This document shows, piece by piece, positions 1 through 11,252 of a DNA stretch of 33,462 nucleotides. The stretch is from Nymphaea colorata (taxonomy: Eukaryota; Streptophyta; Magnoliopsida; Nymphaeales; Nymphaeaceae). The position numbers and the translations under genes were made by a program. The DNA is taken from contig NW_022204529.1 in the NCBI RefSeq assembly GCF_008831285.2, positions 1 to 33,462 of the forward strand. The letters run 5' to 3'. The notes below the pieces were generated by a model, which searched no databases, was not told where the DNA came from, and saw nothing but the letters and a program-made list of their open reading frames with translations. Numbering within the stretch: position 1 is the stretch's first letter; every line of letters begins with the position of its first letter.

Positions 1-20
1 AGAGAGAGAGAGAGAGAGAG
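1..20. repeat. (AG)n microsatellite, cut by window edge
   Basis: Ten AG dinucleotides run from the first base of the window and probably continue to the left. This is a simple sequence repeat with no coding meaning. Confidence 0.95.
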
Positions 21-542
21 CAACATGAGTTTGAGATTACCTTCATCCAGATTGGATAGTACACCTGACCTGCACTTGATGACATCTTCACCACCATCAG
101 CATGAGCAGCACTTGATCACAACTTCACCACCACCAGCACTACCACTCTTGCTCTATCCACTGCATCAATTGCAGGGAAGCGTCTTCTAAAAACATGAGC
201 AATGGTTACAGGGGCATTATAAAAGTTTGTAGTCATTATAAAAATATATAAAAAATCATGTAAAACAAAAACAATTGCTATCATGTTTAGAAAAAATAAT
301 GCAAAAAATAAACTCAAGATAATGGTAGCTTTAAACAGGCTGAAATAATTGCCAAAAGGTCTATGAAAGACAAAAATTTTACAAGTTGAAACCATACTTC
401 CAAAATTTTCAAAAATTGTAAAATGTGTTAAGCTCATTAAATCCTATTATTTTACTTGTAAAATGTTAGAGTTTACAAAAACTTGTGAAAGTTGTAAATT
501 TTGTAAATTAAAAACAATTTGCAATGTATGAGCTTTGTAAAC
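21..542. other. AT-rich stretch without a recognisable gene
   Basis: No convincing coding frame is present. Words such as TTGTAAATTTTGTAAAT near 490-512 resemble those of the AT-rich spacer family at 26.0-27.6 kb and 30.9 kb, so part of this stretch may belong to the same dispersed family. A 106-residue minus-strand frame here is low-complexity and matches nothing I recognise. Confidence 0.4.
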
Positions 543-770
543 TAGAAAAACTGATGATGAACTTGAAGGTCGCCTTACCAAAATTGTTCATCTGAATGAT
601 GAAACAAATGTCGAAGAACTCATCAAAGTGTTCATAATGATCCTCATGAGACAACCCATCAAATGATGGTAACATTTGAATCAAATGGGGTTCAACCTCA
701 AAGTTGTATGTTGCAATCTTAGGTCTTCTGATTGCAGAAATTTGTTGCAGGATGCATGAACAAAATATTC
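543..770 (-). pseudogene. Ty3/Gypsy-type retrotransposon gag relic
   Basis: Read on the minus strand, one frame gives a stretch typical of plant Ty3/Gypsy Gag: a CSCI motif, then YNFEVEPHLIQMLPSFDG, then an acidic DHYEHFDEFFDIC segment, then a KATFKFIISFS segment. In known plant Gag proteins this order corresponds to the N-terminal retrotransposon-gag region that precedes the capsid domain and packages element RNA. I see no start codon, no zinc knuckle and no protease or polymerase downstream (leftward), so only a fragment is visible. A GTAAGG in this frame looks like a splice donor, but the frame continues through it with Gag-like sequence. An LTR and primer-binding-site candidate lies upstream on the same strand at 2376-2755. 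Confidence 0.65.
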
Positions 771-2375
771 TATGACAGGATGGATCTAGGGTCCTGGATT
801 TTGTGTGAATCTCAACGTCACATTGTTCCCATTATTAGCAACACCTTCTTCACTTTAAATTGGAAGGCCTTTTGAGTGTCCTTGTCTATCAGGGACACTT
901 TTTGCTTCCGATTCAAATTGATGAAGAATCGTTCCTAAATTTTTTGCCATAGCGTACATTACGAATACCTTGGTGAATGAACCAGTTCCTACTTATGGCT
1001 TCTAGCCTAGCCTACCTCCTGTAAAGGACAAAGCCATAGTCCTAAGTCCTAACTCAGCGGGTTCACAACAAAATAACTTTTGCTAGGCATGAACAGTGCA
1101 AACAATACTACAAACAAAAAATGCACCAAAAGCAAGCAAACAGAAATAAACAGAGTAATATTTTCACCCTTGGCCACCCTGCACTTTCATGAGGACATAC
1201 AATTCATGACAAGTTCTGTAATGCAAAAAAATTACAAAGATACAGACGTCCAAATATCCACCATTAATATGAAATAAAAGATAATTCTCCTAAAAAACAA
1301 TAAATAAAAAACCAACAGAAAATTAAAAATCAAGAATTTGATTTAGAAAACAGGAAAACATAATTCTGTTTTCACAGAGAAGATAACATGGATTTTGCCA
1401 GAAATTCAATCTCTCCTCTTTCTGCAACTCCCAAAATTTCCGAACTTTTGGCACACTCCCAGAGTATTTAGAAAGTTACTGACCAAAAATGAGCCCAGAT
1501 GCTAACTTCAACCTCTAAAACTGGTTCAAAAAGCCCTATTCTGTTACATTCGACAACTTTCTTTGTTTTGATAGTTTGAAATCAACATGTTAAAATGGGG
1601 ATTCTTCTGAAAATATTTTACTTAAGTAGCCTGTCTTTCTTTTAAACACATAAGATATGCCCAAACCAAAAATTAGAAATTTTCAACCAGATTCAATATT
1701 TTAAATGAATTTAAATTTCAAACAACCTTCTGTTGAAGAATAAACATGTAGGTTGGAACCAGAGCTTTCTTTCTGTTTTTATGGCTAGAAAGATGCACAA
1801 GGTACTCTAAAACATGCAAGCACTCAGGAACAACAAAAACATACAAATAAACTTTAACAAAATGAAAGCTCAAAAAATTTAAAACAGAACTAGCACTTAC
1901 CTGTCCACTCGCCCATTTTCATGCAATCACCATAACAACTTAAGAAAAGTGACGCCTAGAAACGTAATGCATATGAATCTACATGTTACTGACTAATTCA
2001 AAACCTATATGTAACTAACTAACTAATCTAACCTTAGAAAGCAATAAAAATATCAATAAAGTCATTCTAATACTTGGAAGTCCAAATACAACAAGCTTCA
2101 TATATGATCAAAACAGCTTTAAAAAAAAAAATCAGATCCAAACAACTTCACAACAATCAATATTGAGGCATCAACAAAATTCAAAACCCTATAGACAGGG
2201 ACCAGACAACTTCATATATGGTCTGAGATTCTGAATGTTTCCACAAAAAAAAAAGATTGAACACTTCACCTTCCAACAACATGATCTTCTACAACACTTA
2301 CGATCAGACCCACAATAGATCTCCCTCTCCACACACACAATCAGACACACTTTTGATTTCTATTCCACCACGAAT
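771..2375. other. No gene recognised; possible decayed retroelement leader
   Basis: This 1.6-kb AT-rich stretch lies between the gag relic and the primer-binding-site candidate. If those two belong to one minus-strand element, this is its leader plus later insertions. A strong minus-strand splice-donor-like site (GGACAG then GTAAGTG) is at about 1897-1910, but no exon around it could be identified. Confidence 0.35.
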
Positions 2376-2388
2376 GCTCTGATCCCCA
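2376..2388 (-). other. Candidate primer-binding site (initiator Met tRNA type)
   Basis: The minus strand reads TGGGGATCAGAGC, one short substitution block away from the TGGTATCAGAGC used by many plant LTR retrotransposons to prime on initiator methionine tRNA. It lies two bases after a CA that can end an LTR, which is the expected spacing. The match is imperfect and the element is decayed. Confidence 0.5.
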
Positions 2389-2390
2389 TC

Positions 2391-2755
2391 TGATTTTTCC
2401 AACAGCAATGCATCAGATATGTGCCCATATACACGATGTCCACAAGTTTTAGATTTCCTGGGCAATCAAAGAAAGAGGCATTGCTGCATTGCGGTTGCAA
2501 CTGATCAGATCCAAGATCACCAGATCTCCTAGATTATCGGTAGATTTTGGTGATTAACACATCCAGGAAGGAGACTACGACAATTAAGAAAACACCCACA
2601 ATCGAGATATGTTAGATCACATCTGGAGATGGTGTCAGATGGCCTTCGATTCAAGCTACAGTTGATTCCATGTTGACAATGAAGGAGGAGAATCGAAAAA
2701 AATGTCCTTTATTAACTCTAAGACTATTAGTTCATTCTAATCTGGTTCCACATCA
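2391..2755 (-). mobile_element. Candidate LTR (365 bp) of a decayed Ty3/Gypsy element
   Basis: On the minus strand this interval starts with TGATGTGGAACC and ends with CA, followed by GA and the primer-binding-site candidate. It has an AATAAAGGACATTTT stretch near its start. The downstream gag relic on the same strand fits an element reading leftward. No second LTR copy is visible in the window, so the boundaries rest only on the TG...CA ends and the adjacent priming site. Sequence just upstream (2756-2800) has a GTTCGTCCTCAAGCTGGACG stretch that could be a polymerase tail, which would mean a rearranged or tandem arrangement. Confidence 0.4.
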
Positions 2756-3475
2756 AGAAGTAGCATACTCCTCGTCCAGCTTGAGGACGAACCATGTGCC
2801 TCATATGCAATCAAATTAAAATTTGAATAACTTAAAAAACAGTCACTTTAAAATAGAACTTTGGGGATGAAAAAATAAAAATGGATGAGAAACCAACATA
2901 ATTTAGAGACAAAGCAATTCAACTTCTAGACATTCGATAGAAATCATACAAAAAAAGCCATCACCTTATAACAATCAAAGCCACTGCAGATACGAAACCC
3001 AAGCACGAATTCAGTGAACGAACGCATACACACTCAAAAGGGGTAAAAGGAAACCTTAGGAGAGTGTGGTTTTCAGCAACATTCAACTAACATTTTATGT
3101 CATTCATGGAAAGCTCTCAACATAATAACATAATAGAGGAAGACTATGAACATAACATTGGATGAAGTTGTGAAACAAATGAGAAATACACGACAAACAA
3201 AGGAAATCAAATACAAATCAGCCAAGCGAATCATCGATTTGTGGGTTCACGGAAGGAACTTAACAGAGCACAAAAGGCTATACTGCAACTACAGAGAATC
3301 GAGCAAAATGATGCATCCGCAGGAAAAATTTTACTCTGATGAGACGAAAGAAAAAGGTTCAAGAGAAAAAATGGCAAACAACATGAATAAGATGGAAATG
3401 TGAGAGAGAAAAAAGAGAGTAGTTCATTTAATGGCAGTGGTTTGGGTATGAAGGAAAGAAGGAAGAAACAACGAT
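2756..3475. other. Intergenic or intronic sequence, no gene recognised
   Basis: The region is AT-rich. An 85-codon plus-strand frame at 3146-3403 has no family signature and no supporting context, so I do not call it a gene. Confidence 0.4.
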
Positions 3476-3477
3476 AC

Positions 3478-3536
3478 CTCAAAACCAGACCCTCCGATGG
3501 CTGCCAAGGAGGGGAGTAGGCGGCGAAGGGGTTCAT
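3478..3536 (-). CDS. Weak candidate first coding exon, product unknown
   Basis: On the minus strand an ATG opens MNPFAAYSPPWQPSEGLVLR and runs to a GTATCG that could be a splice donor (exon end about 3478). Upstream of it the same strand is GC-rich and then strongly GA/CT-biased, as in many plant 5' leaders and core promoters. I do not recognise the peptide and could not find a following exon in the AT-rich sequence to the left, part of which is retroelement. The longer frame through this area (to 3680) has no family signature. Treat it as a hypothesis only. Confidence 0.18.
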
Positions 3537-3736
3537 TTGAGAAGGTTTAGGGCTGCCGATCAGCCGATCTTCGACGGCCTTTGCCGGCTGCGAGCGATTC
3601 AAAATTAGGTTCGTCGGATTCGCAAACCCAAGGAACCTGAGAAAAGGGTCGCCGAAGCCGGAAAAGCTCGTTGCATTCAACCGGCTCTACCTCTGCTTGA
3701 AACCACAAGCCCCACCCACGACAACGACCAGTGCGG

Positions 3737-3764
3737 GCTCTCTCTCTCTCTCTCCCTCTCTCTG
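3737..3764. repeat. CT-rich low-complexity tract
   Basis: A run of CTCTCTCT and CCTCTCTCT lies beside the 45-bp repeats. CT/GA-rich tracts of this kind are common near plant transcription starts, but nothing here proves promoter activity. Confidence 0.8.
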
Positions 3765-3789
3765 CATTATCTCCCTCTCCCACACTATC

Positions 3790-3936
3790 GGCTTTCAAGA
3801 AAGAGATCTTCTGCTCTCCCTTTCCCGCAGCATTGGCTTTCAAGAAAGAGGCCTTCTGCGCTCTCTCTCCCGCGCATTGGCTTTCAATAAAGCGGTCTTC
3901 TGCTCTCTCTCTCCCGCGGCAATGGCTTTACCCGCG
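3790..3936. repeat. 45-bp tandem repeat, three units plus a partial fourth
   Basis: Units start at 3790, 3835, 3879 and (partial) 3924. Each begins GGCTTTCAAGAAAG or a close variant, continues through TCTTCTGCTCTC and ends with CCCGCG-like sequence and CATT/CAAT. Lengths are about 45, 44 and 45 bases, so the reading frame is not preserved. Overlapping open frames on both strands here arise from the repeat and are not called as genes. Confidence 0.85.
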
Positions 3937-3978
3937 AAACATTCAAGATGGCCGTTAAACTTCGAAGTCGGTAAATAA

Positions 3979-5227
3979 AATAAAGGATAACATTACAGCT
4001 GTCCGTCTAAAAAAGGGAACTTCCTAAGTAGCGGAACGGAAGGCGGTTAAGTCCAAACTAGCCTGCTCTAAAGAATATAAAAATGGAACCGAAATAACTC
4101 GCTTTCCATCCATTGGCACAAAGATCAAAGTGCATCTTGCAAGTGTCCTAATTAACAACAAAATATACTCGCACATACCACCATCTTCAATCTCATTGAT
4201 AAATTAAGACGGCCACATTAAAAAATGAAGGACTCTGGTCGTGTATCGTCCCCATGTACTTGGAAGAAAAAGATTGAAGTTTCTCAATTTATGAGGACAA
4301 AAAGAATTCACTTATTTTTTTTTAGATTTCGTATGTGCGGTGCGCCTCTTGTAAGCTGCAAATTAAAGTATCAAATAAGCTTAGCAAAGGAAGCCTCTTG
4401 GAGCTGCACTATGAATCTTTGCCTCTTAAATGCCGTTTGAGTGTGTCAATAAAGATCAGCTGGGAGCAATTTCTTATTATCGCCAATGATGCCAACAAAT
4501 CTAATTTAGATCTGATCTCCAGGCAACCAAGCGGCTTCAAATACATCATATATGGGAGACAGAAAACAAATTGAAATTCGAATAAGAAATCTGATCAAAT
4601 TCAGATTGGATTAGGGTTCAAATTCATATTTAAATAATGCCTGGCTGGATTCAAACTTGGATACACATCAAATTTAGTTTTAGATAAATATCATATATTG
4701 ATGTCAACTGGATTGGGCAAATCTCCCCATTTCCCATGTAAGTGAAAATCCTCAAAGTGGTAAGCAAGTTTTGCCTATTTGGCTCTTGATATTAGCATAA
4801 AGAAAATGACATTCTTATTGTCATTTGTTATAACTTAACAAAGACTACATTTAAACTTAGATGACTATGATGAAGTAGAAGCTCTTTCAAGATACCATCA
4901 TTCAAACTGGAGAGTTTCTTTTAGTCCCATCATCTCTTGAAATTATGGCCAAAAGTTAGCCCCTTACATGATACTTCCTTTTTATCTTTTCTTTAATTTG
5001 ACAAGTTAACTTCAGTATATCAGTAGTAGATTGTGCCAAGGGATTCACTGTTTTTATCGGGCGATTGAAGGAGACGTTCAAACTGAATCGCACGACGGGA
5101 TGGTTCATGGACAACTGAGATGTACGTTTCTTGTCGCAAAGGGTACTCGACGAGGGTCCGAACTCGGAAGCAGAATCGGTTAGCATTTTGCATTTGAGGT
5201 TGGATTGTAAATCAGTGTTTCTATCGT
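3979..5227. other. No gene recognised
   Basis: Two overlapping plus-strand frames at 4225-4574 (71 and 79 codons) have no recognisable motif and lie in AT-rich sequence. No RNA gene or repeat boundary was evident. Confidence 0.4.
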
Positions 5228-5395
5228 CTCATCAAAAACTTTGGGTTGGAGAACGGAGAAGGTACTCCGTCTGATCAGGTTTTTATGCAATTAGATTGAA
5301 AGAATCATGATTTTGGGATTACTTGGGTGTAAAGATTTGTGTTCTTCTTGTTCGGAATCGTTCCGATTAGGCTAGGTTTAGGTATTGCCAGGAAG
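5228..5395 (+). promoter_or_regulatory. Putative 5' leader of the V-ATPase D sequence, with a possible 5' intron
   Basis: The stretch before the ATG holds a GAAG-GTACTCC site that could be a donor and a TTGCCAG immediately before GAAGATG that could be an acceptor. If real, an intron would lie in the 5' untranslated leader, arguing that this locus decayed from a normal gene copy rather than an mRNA-derived copy. This is inference only. Confidence 0.25.
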
Positions 5396-6164
5396 ATGGG
5401 CGGCCAGGGTCAGAGGCTTAACGTCGTTCCGAATGCTCGGGGTCATGAAGGCCCGCCTAATCGGTGCCATGAGGGGCCACGCCCTACTCAAAATGAAGAG
5501 CGACGCCCTGACCGTTCAGGTCCGGCAGATCCTGAAGAAGATCGTCTCGGCCAAGGAGTCGATGGGCGACATCGTGAAGACATCCGCTTTCGACCTCACG
5601 GAGGCCAAGTATGTCGCCGGCGATAATGTCAAGCACGTCGTCCTCGAGAACGTCCGATCTGCGACGCTGAAGTTCGTTCCCGTCAGGAGAACGTCGCCGG
5701 CGTCAAGCTCCCGCGGTTCGAGTATTTCAGCGACGGTGAGACCAAGAATGATCTGACCGGGCTAGCGAGAGCGGGCAGCAGATCCAGCTCTGCCGCGCAG
5801 CCTACATCAAGGCCATCGAGGTCGTATCGAGCTCGCTTCTCTGCAGACGTCGTTCCTGACGCTCGATGAGGCGATAAAAACGACGAATCGGAGGGTCAAC
5901 GCTCCCGAGAACGTGGTGAAGCCGAGGCTCGGGAACACAATCAATTACATCAAGGGTGAGCTCGATGAGCTAGAGGGGGAGGATTTCTTTCGGCTTAAGA
6001 AGATTCAGGGGTACAAGAAGAGGGAAATCGAGCGGCAAATGCTAGAGGCCAAGCAGTGCGCGGAGGAGCAGGAGGCGGAGAAGATTTCTCTCAAGAAGGG
6101 GATCTCAATCAATGCCGCGCACCATCTGCTGGCAGTGGAGAAGGATGAAGACATTATCTTCTAA
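5396..6164 (+). pseudogene. VHA-D: V-type H+-ATPase subunit D, frameshifted
   Basis: Subunit D is part of the central rotor shaft of the vacuolar proton pump, linking ATP hydrolysis in V1 to proton transport in V0. The start MGGQGQRLNVVP is in one frame. A second frame (from 5433) gives MLGVMKARLIGAMRGHALL, ILKKIVSAKESMGDIVKTS and EAKYVAGDNVKHVVLENVR. The first frame returns near 5687 (VAGVKLPRFEYFSDGETKND), a third carries QQIQLCRAAYIKAIEV, and the second returns from 5829 to the stop (KGELDELEGEDFF, RLKKIQGYKKREIER, terminal DEDIIF). The frame changes imply about 8 missing bases near 5431 and one missing base each near 5675-5687, 5770 and 5825. Repaired length would be about 259 residues, close to the usual ~261. 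Between the breaks the protein is well conserved and GC-rich, so decay is recent or the indels are assembly errors. No coding intron is seen; the family is, to my recollection, intronless in some plants, so this does not prove a retrocopy. Confidence 0.93.
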
Positions 6165-7549
6165 GAGGTTCTGTTTGATCCTGTGCTATATTTCTTTCCA
6201 GGATATTGTTTTCGAGTAATGTTGGAATCAGTAGCTTTCCTGGGCTGGAAACGAGGCCTTCCTTTTTCTACTTGAAGGGTGTTCATTTTGGTTCTTCCAG
6301 CACGTGATGAAAATAAATTAAACTTTGAGTTAGCATAATGTAGCATATGAGAGATTTCGATGTGTTGTATTAGAGCGTATCTTATGGAATAAGCTATAGT
6401 TTGAAGATGATATCTTGCCCGATGCAAAATCTTTCTTCCTAATTTTCTTGGCCAATTTCCCCGTTTTCCCTTTTCAGGTGAACTTGTTCATTCTTCGTTT
6501 TGCTTTTCGATGTTTACTTTTCTCAGTCCAGCTGTTCTCCTTGCTGTGCTTTGGATTATTTTATAGCCTAAAGCATTGCTCTACAAATTTGTCATTAATC
6601 TATATAGATCGGTCTGAAATCTGATTTAAATATAATGTAGTACCTACAACTCTGTATCAAATCTAGCAACAAAGACTTGGTAATTCTACTTCCAATCACG
6701 GTTCATTATTGTCGACTCCTTGTGTAGCTGCAGTTCCTTCATGGCACTTGTTCTGAAGGTGTTTAATATTAAAAAATTTTCTAATCCAGCTATTTCTGAA
6801 GTGATGGGCAAAGGCATCTAGTGAATGAATCGCGACAATAGGTGCAATTTGTTTGACAAGCGAATGCAAAGCTAATATATAAGCAATTGATAAAATTTTT
6901 GTGGGCTGCTCGAATGTCAATTGATCTTGGTCACGAATTTTTAATTCTTTGGTCATTCATATGCCTTGCTGTCTTTACAATGATTGCATATTTTGAAATT
7001 GGGGAAGAGAGGAAGCGTCACATGAGAAACTTGTGCCTTCTACTATGAAGGCACAGCAAATGAACTGTTGCAAACAAATTCAGGTATTATTTAGCAATGG
7101 TCTTTGAACAAAATTTTCCTGCTAAAAATAGCAGGTTGGCTTGAATTTGGGTCAGGTTTCTGTTGTATGTGATGTGTGTACTTGCTTGGCTTTAACTCTG
7201 CACCTTAGCTTTGAGTGTATGTATGTCATCTAAACATGCTTACCATGTTGGTTGCTGTCTTTTCTGGTGCCACCTTAGTTGTAAAAATGCGCCTACGAGT
7301 GGCTATGCCCTACACTGCCACCTTCTCGACTAGGCTGGGTCACTTGGGCACTCAAGTGAAAAAGATATCTTAGAGTTCCTTTTCCCCCACTGTTCTTCTT
7401 CCAGTTTCACTTTTCTTTATTATTTTGCTTCATTTTATTTTTATTTTTTTCTCCTTCTTCCTTTTTTTTTTTTCATTTTCTGTTTTGGCCTTCACCAAGG
7501 CTATCTTAGCACTTGTAACTACTAAGGATACCACATGCACATCTCATTA
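6165..7549. other. 3' flank and intergenic DNA, no gene recognised
   Basis: The sequence just after the stop codon is likely the former 3' untranslated region, with AATAAATTAAAC at about 6311-6322 as a possible polyadenylation-type signal. The rest is AT-rich with T-rich tracts at 7430-7475. A GC-richer patch at about 7265-7350 (CGCCTACGAGTGGC...CTCGACTAGGC) resembles decayed plant repeats but cannot be assigned. Confidence 0.4.
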
Positions 7550-7550
7550 G

Positions 7551-7686
7551 GTCTATAGCATTGAAGGACTCGCATCCACAGGGAAGGAAGCTAGTCTTCT
7601 ACCCAGATGTGTTATTGGGTCTATAGCATTGACTGACAGACATCCAGATGGAATGAACTTAGTTTTCACCCAGATGATATCTAGAT
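7551..7686. repeat. Imperfect 68-bp tandem duplication
   Basis: GTCTATAGCATTGA starts at 7551 and again at 7619. Both units then carry CATCCA(C/G)A, GGAA, CTTAGT or CTAGT and ACCCAGATG in the same order. The units differ at many positions, so the duplication is old. Confidence 0.7.
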
Positions 7687-10600
7687 GATCCCTGACTTCA
7701 GAAAATCTAGCAAGAAGCCGTGTCCTGTCTCCCAGTTATCCGTCCTTTCCAATACTTTCTGCGAGATGTAACAGAGATCCTGCTGCTGATTGAGCTCAAT
7801 CCTCTGGCAGCTCCTCAATGAGTTCCTGGCCGTAACAGCTTGGTACCATCCTTCCAAATAATCCCCTTGAAAACTTGCCCAGTTGAATCAACTAACATCT
7901 TAGTTACAAACAAAGCCTTGGTCTGGATTCTTGCTGCGACATTGATTTGATGACACGCATGCCTCCTTCAGTGCTAGTGCTGCTAAGCCAAAATCCCACG
8001 TACACCCAAATCTTAACCTTCAATTGGAGCACATCATCCATCTTTTGTTTAAATAACAATTAACAATTTTACGGGATGTCTGATGTCACTCGTGATCTGT
8101 TAGAAAAGAAAACCAACAAGGTTTCAGAGAGAGGAAATTGAGGGAAGTCACAAGTTGAAGCCGCATTCCAACTTGTCTGAAAGACATCAAGTTACCAATA
8201 TGTAGCAGCCTTTCCAAATGTTTGTAAGGATGTTATGAGATATTTAAGTGTTGAAGATTACTGGTACCTCAGATACAAGCTGGGGGCATAGCACCTATGC
8301 TATTTCTGTCAAGGTCGAGGTATCAGCTTCTTCAACCTATGTACCTTTTCTGAATATCTGCTGATTTAGATGAATTAAATTGCAGAGCTGTAACTGAATG
8401 AGAATGCCCTGGTTACTTGCACCCAGACAACCCTAGTGTTTAACCTTCTACAGGTAACATTTAACCTGAGCACTTTCTTCAGCTTCATGAAGACACCTGT
8501 TAATGGTCTTTTCCAGAAAATACCTGTTAATTGTGGTGTTTGAGATTGTTCAAGGGTAGTGCAATAAGTTTTGAATTTCGAGAGAAAGCTAATGCTGAAA
8601 GGTAATTTCTTGAGTGTCTAGATAAGAGCCTGCCTCAGTTATAGGGAACAACGACTAGGTTGTATTTTGTTCATCAGTTTCGCTGGAAGATTCAAGCGTT
8701 TATGTATCACATTATTGCAAGATAAAGCAATCTGCACAGTGATGCACGTAAGAACCATTGGAACCAAGCAGCTGAGGCCGTTGACTTACATGTTTGTGAT
8801 CTGCGAGTAGAGGAGGTCGAGAGCAGCAAAGGGACTGAACCGGCGAAAGTTAGTCATGCAGTGCTACACACCCTTTCGCACAAGGTTTCTAACTAAATCT
8901 AGAAGGCTGCCCTTTAGCTTGGTGGGGAGATTCTAATGCAAAGAAATCCCACGTTCTCTCCTACGTCAAAGAAGATGTCTGTTTTGCAACCTGTGCCTGT
9001 TTAAATTTAAGCCTGTGCAAGTATGTATTTCAAGAACCATCAGAAAAGATAGGTAAAGAGTAATTTACTGGCAAATGGGGAACTATAGTTCAGCTAATGA
9101 AGCGAAACTGAAATTCATAGTCTATAGCGTACAAGAGCCAGTCAATTAGGCTGCAAGAACGATTGAATAAACTGCAGACAATAATAATAAAATAATCATC
9201 ATCGTCAACATCAACTGCTGCTGCTGCTACTACTATATGGTTCTCAGTAGTTCTCGTCGTTGAGTTATTGAACAAAATCCAGAATTGAGGATGGCGTTGG
9301 AGAGCATCTGAGATCATGCCTCCAATGCTCCACATTTGATCATGATTCTTGATCCTGTGGTCCCTTTGTAACTCAAAAGCTCTGCTAAATTGCATGCCCA
9401 TGATTCTAGCAGAACTCAGAAGGCATATTACTTTGATAAATTCCAGCTCATTTTAAGTGGTATTTGCAAAGCAAGAACAGGGAAGACTCAGACGAGACAA
9501 ATAATTCCCATATCGACCGAAATTGCTCCCCTACATACAAGATATAACATTCCTTTTTAGAACCTTTTGAGACCATGAAAGACTACTTACACAAAGCTCG
9601 TTTGAGAAGCATGAGATAACAGGGTTCAAAGCTTATTGACAAACTCGCTTCGACTGGAGTTTTTCCTTCTTGGTGAAAGATGGCTTCTTTCACAACAGGG
9701 CAGCCCTTCCCGTGGCAAAATCATGGCAGCTTTTTCCTAAATTCTTGCTCCTGGACACAAGTCTGTTGCCGAGAACCCATATACGTGACACAGGTATGAA
9801 GGTAAAAGAACTTGAAATCCTTCTTAAAACAAAATGAACACATTTTAATTTCTTTTTGGCAGTAATTTGTCCCCACAGGCATTTGTTGTCCTGACTACTG
9901 CCTACGTGCTTTTACAAGTTTCCCGCTGCTTGCAAGTAATTTTTTAATAATTCGCCTCCTAGAATAGTCTTCATCATGGTGTGACCACACACCAAACACT
10001 TAATAGGATGATTCTACAACATTAAAAACAATAATGGAAAAGAAAAGCGAAACCAACAGAACCACCATGTAACCACTATCATCCTCTTGCCCAAAAAGCT
10101 GTAAAACCATCATTCTTTTGCCTTTCAAAGGGCTAAAGAATCACAACTTGTGCTTCATCAGCATATGGAGATCACGCATGTCATTGAGAATCACAAGTTT
10201 CAGTATCACAGTCTGTTTTTTCATATTCTGTGACGTCTGTGACATAATAACAACGGCCTGTCAAAGTTGAGGAATCTTCTTGGTTCTGTGAGATTTAACA
10301 AGAAATCAAGCACACAAATTACTGTCCAGGATAGCATTGCACACCTTGGCAGCCTCTGTCAAATCACAAACAGAAGGTGAGTCTTCTATGGTTCACATTC
10401 ATTGAATTCTGAAATCAACTCACCCAAAAGAAAAAGAAAAAGCAAACATGTGAAGTTTATAGAAAACAAAAACTGAGAGAGAACAAAAACATGCTCACAA
10501 GCATTCATAGGAATTGTCAACATATTTATTACCACATGAAATTTTGAAGTTAGGAAATATATAATCAATTTTGTTCTTTTAACTCCAATAGTAACGCTCT

Positions 10601-11250
10601 TTTACAACAGAAGTAGTTAAATGTCATAAAAAAAAAGCAAGATCGAATATTCTGAATAAGTGAACAAACACAGAATTCATGTCGACGAACTTAAGCATTT
10701 CAGAAAGTTGAAACTGTCCAGACCGTAAAAAATTACATGAAAAGAAGGAGAAAAAGCATTTATTTGAAGCGTCAGTATAAAAAATGCAATAAAGAGGAAA
10801 AGATATGGAAAGAGAAGCAAGCCACAAAAAAGAAAAAAAGCCTCCTTAGCAGTTGAAGTTGAAGTCTACCTGTCAATGACAGTCCCAACATTATTCCCTT
10901 GGTGTTATAGTGCTGTTACTGCTGTATAAACTGTGTAATTGGATAATAGTTCCAATCCACCAAGGAAAGAGAATGTTCAAAGTTCTTGATCAAGTTCTGT
11001 CTGCTTTCAGAAAACTTGACTGCATGTCGGGTTGCAAATACGATATGGTAAAAGAAAATTGATTAGTATATCTACACATCGTAAATACCATTAAACATAG
11101 TGTTACTAATCATGCGCAGCATGCTAAATGATTAAGACATACAAACAAAGTAAGACAGTCAAACAAATCCAGACATGTCTGCTAGAAGACTAAGAACTCC
11201 ATTTTCAAACAGAAAGGTGATTACATAACTAGATACTGTACCTTTTCTTA
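7687..11250. other. Long stretch without a recognisable gene
   Basis: I checked both strands. A minus-strand stretch at about 7670-7960 has partial frames (for example QVFKGIIWKDGTKLLRPG, then after a frame change ELIEELPED and SLLHLAESIGKDG) that could be a decayed coding sequence, but I do not recognise a family. A minus-strand segment at about 9650-9790 also reads semi-plausibly with a stop inside. Other open frames are short and low-complexity. The 22 bases at 10898-10919 reappear in inverted orientation in the satellite spacers. Confidence 0.4.
9179..9234. repeat. Compound trinucleotide microsatellite
   Basis: ATAATAATAA, ATCATCATC and CTGCTGCTGCTGCTACTACTA follow each other. This is a simple repeat mixture with no visible coding use. 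Confidence 0.75.
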
Positions 11251-11252
11251 AC

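Noticed and set aside
4225-4574. Two overlapping plus-strand frames as a small gene
   Set aside because: There is no recognisable motif, no supporting promoter or splice structure, and composition is like the intergenic DNA around it.
5339-5626. Plus-strand frame of 95 codons as a separate protein
   Set aside because: Only its MGGQGQRLNVVP part is genuine V-ATPase D start; the remainder is out of frame after the first indel.
9620-9790. Possible minus-strand exon (FCHGKGCPVV, KEAIFHQEGKTP)
   Set aside because: It contains a stop codon, I could not match it to a family and the neighbouring sequence is not coding-like.
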